Shown here piece after piece: positions 1-6,479 of a DNA stretch of 16,670 nt. The stretch comes from an uncultured Clostridia bacterium (GTDB lineage: Bacteria; Bacillota; Clostridia; Christensenellales; UBA1242). The position numbers and the translations under genes are program-made. Each line of letters starts with the position of its first letter. The stretch's first letter is position 1. A model generated the notes under the pieces. It did not search any database. It saw only the letters and a program-made list of their open reading frames with translations, and was not told where the DNA came from. The stretch is from positions 1 through 16,670 of the forward strand of contig CALWAB010000127.1 in the NCBI GenBank assembly GCA_944372745.1, written 5' to 3'.

Positions 1-51
1 AAAATAAAATGGATAAAGTCGCGAAACCATAGGACAAAAATTTTATTTCGT

Positions 52-312
52 TCATTTACCATCTTTGTATGCCTTGCCAAAATTATCTTCCTTCAATTTT
101 AAAAAATATCTATTTACCCCCCCCCCCCCCCTCCCCACGGAAATCTCATCTATAAAATCATCTAAGCCTGCATTATATAATCTATCAACATCTTCTTGTG
201 ATAGCATAATTTGAACAAAATCTTTTAAATCTGCATCTTTAGCACTTTCAAATAGCCCTTTGAAGTATTTACTGCAACAATTTTTAGAACATTTATCACA
301 AAAAATTTCCAT
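52..312 (-). CDS. Small Cys-rich protein, YkgJ-like N-terminus, with G15 tract
   Basis: An 86-residue protein of uncertain function. The start is supported by AGGAG six bases before the ATG. Residues 5-13 hold a cluster of four cysteines (CDKCSKNCC), followed by a segment of the type LSQEDVDRLYNAGLDDFIDE (39-58). This order resembles the beginning of YkgJ-family (Fe/Zn-chelating, CxxCGxCC) proteins, which normally continue with further cysteines and a CxIYxxRP-like region. None of that is present here, so the protein is either truncated or a short relative. A run of 15 G (coding strand) encodes residues 61-66. In the present length the frame stays open to residue 86. One G fewer stops at 65 residues and one G more at 67. 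The gene lies downstream of gyrA on the same strand but has its own promoter. The reading of a real gene is fairly sure; the family call is weak. Confidence 0.6.
   Translation of the reverse strand: MEIFCDKCSKNCCSKYFKGLFESAKDADLKDFVQIMLSQEDVDRLYNAGLDDFIDEISVGRGGGGVNRYFLKLKEDNFGKAYKDGK
117..131. repeat. 15-base C/G homopolymer tract
   Basis: An uninterrupted run of 15 C on the plus strand, then T and four more C, lying inside the small Cys-rich gene. In such an AT-rich region it is highly conspicuous. Tracts of this length are prone to slipped-strand length change, and also to sequencing or assembly error. Confidence 0.95.
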
Positions 313-327
313 AATTCTCCTTTTTAT

Positions 328-356
328 ATAATATCATACAAATACTTAAAAATCAA
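328..356 (-). promoter_or_regulatory. SigA-type promoter of the small Cys-rich gene
   Basis: On the minus strand TTGATT, a 17-base spacer, then TATTAT preceded by TGA (extended -10). The -10 ends 15 bases before the start codon, so the 5' leader is very short. Confidence 0.6.
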
Positions 357-426
357 TTATTTATATAAAAAAGTGTTTTCATATATTTAAAATCGTATTT
401 TTAAACTCAAAAATATTAGTTTACAC

Positions 427-458
427 AAAAAATGCTTGACACAATGTCAAGCATTTTT
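427..458 (-). terminator. Intrinsic terminator after gyrA
   Basis: TGCTTGAC and GTCAAGCA form a perfect 8-base-pair stem around a 5-base loop. The stem is flanked by A and T runs, so it can work in both directions. It lies directly behind the gyrA stop codon and closes the gyrBA operon. Confidence 0.9.
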
Positions 459-459
459 A

Positions 460-3186
460 TTAATATTCTTCGTCATCGTCATTATTATCATCGTTTTCTT
501 TTTCTTCGTCGTCATCATCTAAATCAAGTCCTAAAGCGTCTACACTCAAAGTCTTATTTAGAAAATCGTTTAATTCTTCCGTCTGGTCGTGGTGTTCTTC
601 TTCGTCTATTTCGTCTTCGCTTTCTTCTTCATCAATTTCATCTTCGTCAGTATCTTCACTTTCGTCATCACTTGTGAAGTCCTTGAGATTGTCATTTTCG
701 TCTACCGTTTCAAATGTAGCATTTTCGACAACTTCAGTATCGCTTTCATTTTCTTTATCTGTAACCCCAACACTCACGACAACATTATCTCCGCGTATAT
801 TCATAATCTTGACGCCATAAGTCATACGACCAAATACGCCTATTTGTTCTGCGTGTACTCTAATCACAGTACCATTGATAGTGACAAGCATTATATCGTC
901 ATTCCCTGTCACTCTCTTTAGACATACGAGTTTACCAGTCTTGGTATTAAATCTACCTGCTTTGACACCTTTACCACCACGCTTTGTAGTGCGTATATCG
1001 CTCACTCTCATTCGCTTGCCAATGCCAAGTTCTGACACGACAATAACTTTGTCTTCGTCATCAACTATTGCCATATCGACAAGTTTTGCGCCATTTATAA
1101 GTTTCATACCTCTTACACCCTTAGCGGTTCTCCCCATTGAGCGCACTTGAGTTTCGCTAAAGTGAATACAACGCCCATTGTCGCTAGCAAGTATTATCTT
1201 CTTGCTTCCGTCAGTCAACGCTACGCCAATCAATTCGTCATTGTCTAGCAAGTGAATTGCATATTTTCCATTTTTATTGATGCGTTCAAATGCACTCATT
1301 GGCGTCTTTTTGATAAGGCCATTTCTTGTACACATCAATAAGTAACCATTCGTTCTATCATTTACAGGTATAATTGTAGTTATTTTCTCATTATGGCTGA
1401 GATTCAATAGGTTGACCATTGCTCTACCCTTTGCGGTCTTCTGTGCTTCTGGCACTTCATAAGCACGCAAATTGTACACTCTACCAAAATTCGAGAAACA
1501 GAACAAGTGGTCGTGTGAATTTGTGATAAACATATGTTCCACAAAGTCTTCTTCTTTTGGCTTATGTCCTATGACACCAACTCCACCACGGTTTTGTGAT
1601 TTGTATTCACTTACTGCAAGGCGTTTTATGTAACCTGCGTGTGTAAGTGAAATGACCACCTCTTCTTTAGGAATCAAATCTTCTATATCAATATCACCAT
1701 AATCTATACTAATTTGAGTTTTTCTTGGTGTATTGTATTTATCCTTAATTTCCAATATTTCTTTTTTGATAATAGCATCTATCTTCTGTGGGCTATCTAT
1801 TATGCTTCTAAGTTCGACAATCAATGCCTTAAGGTCGGCAAGTTCCTTTTTGAGTTTCTCAACTTCCAAACTCGTCAATCTTTGCAAACGCATTTCCAAA
1901 ATTGCGGTAGTTTGTTTCTCGGACAGCAAAAATTGTTCTCTCAATCTCTCGCCCGCTTCCACTTTATCGGCTGAAGTTTTGATAATAGCAATAACTTCGT
2001 CAATATTGGCAAGGGCAATAACTAACCCTTCTATGATATGTTCTTTTTCAAGTGCTTTATCAAGTTCAAACTTAGTTCTTCTAAGTATTACTTCTCTTTG
2101 GTGTCTAAGATAGTGATAAATTATTTCTTGTAAATTCAATATCTTAGGCGCTCCGTCTACAAGTGCAAGCATAATAATGCCGTCACTGACTTGTAAATTG
2201 CTATGTTTATAAAGCGTATTCAATACAACTTGTGGATTAGCGTCCTTCTTTATATCAATGACAATACGCATACCACTTCTATCGGATTCTTCCTTAATGT
2301 CTGCTATACCATCCACACGCTTTGATTTAACCAAGTCTGCTATCTGCATAATGAGTTTTGCTTTATTAACCTGATAAGGAATCTCAGTGACTATAATGTG
2401 GCTACGCCCATTTTCTTCTTCTATTTCTGCTTTTGCACGCACCACTATGCCACCACGCCCTGTTCTATAGGCTTGTCTAATGGCATTTCTACCCATTATG
2501 ATACCGCCCGTTGGGAAATCAGGTGCTGGCATTATCTGTATAAGTTCGTCCACTGTTATGTCTGGTTTGTCTATCATTGCAACCACACAATCTATGGCTT
2601 CACCAAGGTTGTGAGGTGGAATATTTGTAGCCATACCCACTGCTATACCATCTGAACCATTGACAAGCAAATTTGGGAAACGGCTAGGCAAAACTGTAGG
2701 TTGCATCAATGTGCCATCAAAGTTAGGATAAAAGTCTACGCTATTTTTGTCTAAATCACGCAACATTTCCCCCGCCACTTTTGAAAGCCTTGCTTCCGTA
2801 TATCTCATTGCCGCTGCACCATCTCCGTCTACAGAACCAAAATTCCCGTGACCGTCCACAAGTGGACAACGAATAGAGAAATCTTGTGCCAAACGCACCA
2901 ATGCGTCATATACCGCTGAATCGCCGTGTGGGTGATATTTACCTAATACATCACCGACTATACGCGCACACTTTCTATATGGCTTGTCATTAAAAAGGTT
3001 GAGTTCACTCATATCATACAAAATGCGTCTATGCACAGGTTTTAACCCATCACGCACATCTGGTATAGCACGCGACACATTGACTGCCATTGCATACGAC
3101 ATAAAACTGTCTGTCATCTGCTCTATAATTGGTGCTTCCACTATTTTTGAATTATCGTGGTCCATTTTTATTTCATTATTATCCAT
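460..3186 (-). CDS. gyrA: DNA gyrase subunit A with long acidic tail
   Basis: GyrA cuts and rejoins both DNA strands in the A2B2 gyrase complex. The N-terminal winged-helix/tower region is canonical: SRAIPDVRDGLKPVHRR, GKYHPHGDSAVYDA, and the catalytic Tyr in AAMRYTEAR (residue 129 from the chosen start). The quinolone-determining positions carry the sensitive-type Ser and Asp. The C-terminal beta-pinwheel starts near 500. Its GyrA box reads QNRGGVG instead of Q(R/K)RGG(R/K)G, while a later blade has KRGGKG. From about 815 a tail of 94 residues, 48 of them Asp or Glu, makes the protein about 90 residues longer than Bacillus GyrA. The ATG at 3186 is preferred because AAAGGA sits 7 bases before it; the ATG at 3192 is only 1 base from that site. 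It follows gyrB by 24 bases, so one transcript is likely. GyrA rather than ParC is supported by the gyrB partner. Confidence 0.97.
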   Translation of the reverse strand: MDNNEIKMDHDNSKIVEAPIIEQMTDSFMSYAMAVNVSRAIPDVRDGLKPVHRRILYDMSELNLFNDKPYRKCARIVGDVLGKYHPHGDSAVYDALVRLAQDFSIRCPLVDGHGNFGSVDGDGAAAMRYTEARLSKVAGEMLRDLDKNSVDFYPNFDGTLMQPTVLPSRFPNLLVNGSDGIAVGMATNIPPHNLGEAIDCVVAMIDKPDITVDELIQIMPAPDFPTGGIIMGRNAIRQAYRTGRGGIVVRAKAEIEEENGRSHIIVTEIPYQVNKAKLIMQIADLVKSKRVDGIADIKEESDRSGMRIVIDIKKDANPQVVLNTLYKHSNLQVSDGIIMLALVDGAPKILNLQEIIYHYLRHQREVILRRTKFELDKALEKEHIIEGLVIALANIDEVIAIIKTSADKVEAGERLREQFLLSEKQTTAILEMRLQRLTSLEVEKLKKELADLKALIVELRSIIDSPQKIDAIIKKEILEIKDKYNTPRKTQISIDYGDIDIEDLIPKEEVVISLTHAGYIKRLAVSEYKSQNRGGVGVIGHKPKEEDFVEHMFITNSHDHLFCFSNFGRVYNLRAYEVPEAQKTAKGRAMVNLLNLSHNEKITTIIPVNDRTNGYLLMCTRNGLIKKTPMSAFERINKNGKYAIHLLDNDELIGVALTDGSKKIILASDNGRCIHFSETQVRSMGRTAKGVRGMKLINGAKLVDMAIVDDEDKVIVVSELGIGKRMRVSDIRTTKRGGKGVKAGRFNTKTGKLVCLKRVTGNDDIMLVTINGTVIRVHAEQIGVFGRMTYGVKIMNIRGDNVVVSVGVTDKENESDTEVVENATFETVDENDNLKDFTSDDESEDTDEDEIDEEESEDEIDEEEHHDQTEELNDFLNKTLSVDALGLDLDDDDEEKENDDNNDDDEEY

Positions 3187-3210
3187 AATCATTTCCTTTA
3201 TGTATCTACA

Positions 3211-5160
3211 TTACACATCTAGGTCTTTGACCATTGGTGCGTTGTCTTCAATAAATTTGCGTCTCAATTCTGGGCGCTCCCCCATAAGTAAATCAAATAT
3301 TTCTTCTGCTGCTAATGCGTCTTCCATTGTCACTTTTAACATAATGCGTCTTTCTGGGTCCATAGTAGTTTCCCATAGTTGATCTGCATTCATTTCGCCA
3401 AGTCCTTTGTAACGCTGTATTTCTACGCCTTTATTGTCTATAGTTTTAAGGTAGTCATTCAATTCTTCATCACTATAGAAATATTTTTCGTCCTTGCCTT
3501 TCGCGACTTTATAGAGTGGCGGTTGAGCTATATAAACATGTCCTTGTGAAATAAGTGGACGCATAAATCTAAAGAAAAATGTGAGAAGTAGTATTCTAAT
3601 GTGACTTCCATCGACATCGGCATCCGTCATACAGATAATTTTGTGATAACGCAATTTGCTCTCATCATACGCTTCGTGTATACCACAGCCAAACGCTGTA
3701 ATCATACTATTTATCTCGGCATTTTCTAGAATTTTGCTAACGCTGCCCACTTTCTCGACATTGAGAATTTTACCACGCAATGGAAGTATTGCTTGAAAAC
3801 GCCTATCGCGACCTTGTTTAGCAGTACCGCCCGCACTGTCACCCTCGACTATGTATATTTCACAATTTCTTGGGTCTTTGTCTGTGCAATCACTCAATTT
3901 GCCCGGCAATGTTGTATGCTCAAGCACGCTTTTACGCCTTGTCAAATCTCGCGCATTTCTAGCAGCATCGCGTGCCTTTTGTGCGGTCAAACAGCGTGAC
4001 ACCAATTCGCGCGCTGTGGCTGGGTTCTCTTCCAAAAATGACCCAAAACCATCGACCATTACTTTCTCGACATAACCACGCATTTCAGAATTGCCCAATT
4101 TAGTCTTAGTTTGTCCTTCAAACTGTGGATTTGTGAGTTTTACGCTTATGACCGCTGTCAAACCTTCGCGGACATCTTCGCCAGAGAGTTTGTCACTCTC
4201 TTTTATCATCTTATTTTTGATTGCATAGTCATTGATTATCTTTGTCAAACTATTTTTAAAACCATTTAAATGTGTTCCACCTTCAATGGTATTTATATTG
4301 TTTGCATAAGAGTGAATATTTTCTGCGTACCCATCGTCATATTGCATACAAATTTCAACTTCATAATTTGAAGCAACTTTTTGCAGATACAATACATCAC
4401 CAAATAGCGTTTCTTTCTTTGCAACAAGCTGTTGCACAAATTCTTTAATTCCACCCTCAAAACAAAATGTGGCACTTTTATCATCGCGTTCATCGACAAG
4501 TTCTATTGTAAGCCCGCGATTTAAGAATGCTATTTCTCTAAATCTTGTCTTTAAAGTTTCAAAATTAAAATCCGTTGTTTCAAAAATCTCAGCATCTGGA
4601 TAGAAACTTATTTCTGTACCGCGTTCTGTCGTGTCGCCAACTACAGCAAGTGGTGCTTGTGGAACACCTTTTTTGTATTCTTGATGATAATGCTTGCCAT
4701 TTTGATAAATATCGGCATTTAACCACACAGATAGTGCATTTACAACTGAAAGACCTACACCATGCAAACCGCCTGAAATTTTGTAACCACTACCACCGAA
4801 TTTACCACCCGCGTGAAGTTTAGTCAAAACGACTTCCACTGCTGACTTATGCTCTGTTTTGTGCATACCTGTAGGGATACCACGACCATTGTCGCGCACA
4901 CTGACGCTTCCATCTTTGTGAATAGTCACCTTTACCTTAGTACAATAACCAGCAAGTGCTTCATCAATACTATTGTCGACAATTTCTATAACTAGGTGGT
5001 GAAGTCCCCTTTCATCAGTCGAACCTATGTACATACCTGGCCTTTTACGGACTGGTTCTAGTCCTTCAAGCACTTGAATATCACTTTCATCGTATTTGTC
5101 AGAATGTTTCAATTTGTTTTCAAGTTCTAAAGCTTTCTCGTTATCTAATTCATTATTCAT
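3211..5160 (-). CDS. gyrB: DNA gyrase subunit B
   Basis: GyrB is the ATPase subunit of gyrase. The GHKL ATPase motifs are intact: EIVDNSIDEA (59-68, catalytic Glu59), DNGRGIP (90-96) and GGLHGVGLSVVNALS (130-144). The transducer-domain Lys loop is seen as GQTKTKLGN (349-357). The TOPRIM domain has EGDSAGG (439-445) and the metal-binding TDADVDGSH (512-520). The C-terminus holds QRYKGLGEMNADQLWETTMD (582-601) and ends in DLDV, typical of GyrB and not ParE. Length 649 is normal for the short Gram-positive form. The start at 5160 is chosen because GAGGT lies 4 bases before the ATG; an upstream in-frame TTG at 5181 would place that site inside the gene. It is first in the gyrB-gyrA operon. Confidence 0.97.
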   Translation of the reverse strand: MNNELDNEKALELENKLKHSDKYDESDIQVLEGLEPVRKRPGMYIGSTDERGLHHLVIEIVDNSIDEALAGYCTKVKVTIHKDGSVSVRDNGRGIPTGMHKTEHKSAVEVVLTKLHAGGKFGGSGYKISGGLHGVGLSVVNALSVWLNADIYQNGKHYHQEYKKGVPQAPLAVVGDTTERGTEISFYPDAEIFETTDFNFETLKTRFREIAFLNRGLTIELVDERDDKSATFCFEGGIKEFVQQLVAKKETLFGDVLYLQKVASNYEVEICMQYDDGYAENIHSYANNINTIEGGTHLNGFKNSLTKIINDYAIKNKMIKESDKLSGEDVREGLTAVISVKLTNPQFEGQTKTKLGNSEMRGYVEKVMVDGFGSFLEENPATARELVSRCLTAQKARDAARNARDLTRRKSVLEHTTLPGKLSDCTDKDPRNCEIYIVEGDSAGGTAKQGRDRRFQAILPLRGKILNVEKVGSVSKILENAEINSMITAFGCGIHEAYDESKLRYHKIICMTDADVDGSHIRILLLTFFFRFMRPLISQGHVYIAQPPLYKVAKGKDEKYFYSDEELNDYLKTIDNKGVEIQRYKGLGEMNADQLWETTMDPERRIMLKVTMEDALAAEEIFDLLMGERPELRRKFIEDNAPMVKDLDV

Positions 5161-5250
5161 AACTACCTCACATATAGGCAAAATGCCACAAAATGACTAC
5201 TTTTTTATTGCAAAATTTATGCTCAACAATCAGCCATTTTTATTAAAAAT

Positions 5251-5279
5251 ATTATACCATAAAATGCACAAAAACACAA
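5251..5279 (-). promoter_or_regulatory. SigA-type promoter of gyrBA
   Basis: On the minus strand TTGTGT, a 17-base spacer and TATAAT, with TGG before the -10 (extended -10). It lies about 90 bases before the gyrB start. No operator palindrome is evident next to it. Confidence 0.75.
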
Positions 5280-5333
5280 GTAAATATGCCAATTTTTAGC
5301 GTTTAAAAGTGGCAAAAAATCTAGGAAAAATCT

Positions 5334-5362
5334 GCATATTTTGACAAATAATGTCATAAATA
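5334..5362 (+). promoter_or_regulatory. SigE-like sporulation promoter of yabP
   Basis: GCATATT matches the SigE -35 consensus (KMATATT) at 7 of 7 positions. A 14-base spacer follows, then CATAAATA, which matches the -10 consensus CATACAHT at 6 of 8. A TTGACA at 5341 falls inside the spacer and has no good -10 at 17 bases. SigE control fits what is known of yabP in Bacillus subtilis. Confidence 0.65.
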
Positions 5363-5398
5363 TATTTAAATATAAAAAATATTTAAGGGAGCATAAAT

Positions 5399-5701
5399 AT
5401 GGCTAATCTCAATGAAAATTCTAGCACTGAAAATCTTGTAAATTCACATAAAATTACCGTGGAATCACGGTCAAAAACTATCATTTCAGGCATTACAAAT
5501 GTTGAAAGTGCTAATGAAAGCGGACTTGTTATGTACATAGGCAAAACTTGTTTAATGATAGACGGAGAAAACTTAAAAGTGCAAAAAATAGATGTGGACA
5601 CAGGCAATGTTGAAGTAGTCGGTTTAATAAAAAACATTAAATATAGTGACACCAAAGCCCACCGCAGTATATTACAAAAATTGACTAACAAAAAAGGCTA
5701 A
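5399..5701 (+). CDS. yabP: YabP/YqfC-family sporulation protein
   Basis: A 100-residue protein whose core (about 17-86) follows the YabP pattern: HKITVESRSKTIISGITNVES, then LVMYIGKTCLMIDGENLKVQ, then KIDVDTGNVEVVGLIKNIKY. This is a compact all-beta family of about 90-100 residues required for sporulation in Bacillus subtilis, with mother-cell expression. The C-terminus (AHRSILQKLTNKKG) is basic and may be flexible. AGGGAG precedes the ATG by 7 bases. The upstream region has a SigE-like promoter. In Bacillus yabP is followed by yabQ; here no yabQ follows, only a repeat-rich non-coding stretch, and the gene stands divergent from gyrB. Family assignment is confident; the exact name YabP, against a paralogue of the same family such as YqfC, is less so. 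Confidence 0.85.
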   Translation: MANLNENSSTENLVNSHKITVESRSKTIISGITNVESANESGLVMYIGKTCLMIDGENLKVQKIDVDTGNVEVVGLIKNIKYSDTKAHRSILQKLTNKKG

Positions 5702-5710
5702 TGCTATTAT

Positions 5711-5768
5711 TTAGGGGATTTCATCCCCTAGAACCCTAGACAAGGACGGGCGTCCTTGACCTATGGTC
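5711..5768 (+). repeat. Palindromic repeat copy A
   Basis: A 58-base unit made of two hairpins. TAGGGGAT-TTC-ATCCCCTA is a perfect 8-base-pair stem at 5712-5730. CAAGGACG-GG-CGTCCTTG lies at 5741-5758, followed by ACCTATGGTC. The reverse complement of 6290-6349 matches it at 53 of 58 positions by my alignment. It starts 10 bases after the yabP stop codon, but lacks a T run behind either stem. Confidence 0.85.
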
Positions 5769-5882
5769 TTGGTTATAGGTGCTAGCCAACTCTAGTACTT
5801 AAACTAAAAACATATATCTTTGTGCATTCGCACAAAGTATATTTTTAGTACTTAAGTTGTGGCTAGGTACTCTACAAAGACC
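5765..5882 (+). repeat. Long imperfect stem-loop
   Basis: GGTCTT (5765-5770) can pair with AAGACC (5877-5882). Inside it, arms around TAGCCA, AGTACTTAA, CTAAAAA and CTTTGTGC form an imperfect stem of roughly 45 bases per arm. The innermost part is CTTTGTGC-ATTC-GCACAAAG, a perfect 8-base-pair hairpin. This could be a folded RNA, or a DNA cruciform of a mobile palindromic element. Confidence 0.75.
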
Positions 5883-5889
5883 ACGCCAT

Positions 5890-5961
5890 GGTGGGGCATC
5901 CCACCTGCGCCATCACACCCGTTGCTTACGCAATTCCTTTAGTGAGTTGACACTCACTAAA
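5890..5961 (+). repeat. Two further hairpins
   Basis: GGTGGG-GCAT-CCCACC at 5890-5905 and TTTAGTGAGT-TGAC-ACTCACTAAA at 5938-5961, both perfect stems. They continue the hairpin series that starts behind yabP. Neither is followed by a T run. Confidence 0.8.
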
Positions 5962-6142
5962 TACTTATTAACACTATATTATACTGAGTTCTAAACCTAA
6001 ATCACGCCAAAGTGGAGTTTATACTAACAAACTCATTAAACATTTTTTATGCCTAGACCTATAACTTAAAACACATAAATAAAAATTATAATACCTATTA
6101 TTATATTTAAAAAACATATTGCAATTTGCTTGATAATATAAA

Positions 6143-6394
6143 AAAACGACAGAATGTTTACTGTCGTTTGAGAGTGTAGACAAACTACAAATAGAAAAAT
6201 CAATAAAATTGAATTTTACTTTTTGCGATAGCAAAAAGCAATATTTTATTATGGTTTTTGCGTAAAAACTAAATTTTATAGTGATTTTTGACCACAGGTC
6301 AAGGACGCCCGTCCTTGACTGGGGTTCTAGGGGATGAAATTCCCTAGAAACAATTTGTCTACAGTCTCAAACGACAGAAATTAACTGTCGTTTT
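6143..6394. mobile_element. MITE-like element of about 250 bases with hairpin-bearing inverted ends
   Basis: The left end (6143-6188) and the right end (6353-6394) are inverted copies. Each has AAACGACAG, 7-8 bases, CTGTCGTTT, then GAGA, and a TGTAGACAAA block, read inward. There is no coding sequence inside. The interior contains a hairpin with CTTTTTGC/GCAAAAAG arms (about 6218-6238) and copy B of the palindromic repeat. The end hairpins run into A or T runs pointing outward, so each could also act as a terminator. I could not define a target-site duplication. The mobile-element reading is inference from structure. Confidence 0.5.
6290..6349 (-). repeat. Palindromic repeat copy B (inverted)
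   Basis: The reverse complement of this unit matches copy A at 5711-5768 in 53 of 58 positions. It contains the CAAGGACG/CGTCCTTG hairpin and the TAGGGGATGAAATTCCCTA hairpin. It lies inside the MITE-like element, so copies A and B form a second inverted pair about 520 bases apart. Confidence 0.85.
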
Positions 6395-6479
6395 CGTTTT
6401 CTTATAATTAATTTACTATCACTTAATTGTTGTTTTTTTAAGCATAATTATAATTTTTAAACAATATAAGTGTTTTTTA

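Larger units (their letters stand above)
5702..6479. other. Gene-free region packed with hairpins and inverted repeats
   Basis: Between yabP and the collagen-like gene there is no plausible coding sequence; short open frames lack ribosome binding sites and known motifs. The stretch instead holds at least eight stem-loops and two nested pairs of inverted repeats, described separately. A further imperfect stem-loop (CACTTA arms, about 6420-6475) lies just behind the collagen-like gene stop and may help end its transcript. Confidence 0.8.

Noticed and set aside
589..921. Plus-strand open frames of 80-130 codons inside gyrA and gyrB
   Set aside because: They are antisense shadows of strongly conserved genes, without binding sites or motifs.
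5161..5181. TTG start of GyrB seven codons upstream
   Set aside because: The GAGGT binding site for the ATG at 5160 would lie inside the coding sequence, and the extra residues are not part of GyrB.
5341..5346. TTGACA as a SigA -35 for yabP
   Set aside because: No good -10 lies at 16-18 bases, and the hexamer falls in the spacer of a much better SigE-type promoter.
5711..5975. CRISPR array
   Set aside because: The repeats are inverted hairpins of different sequence, with no regular direct repeat-spacer pattern and no cas genes.
6019..6234. A 71-codon open frame on the minus strand within the repeat region
   Set aside because: It covers the end hairpin of the MITE-like element, is low-complexity, and has no ribosome binding site.
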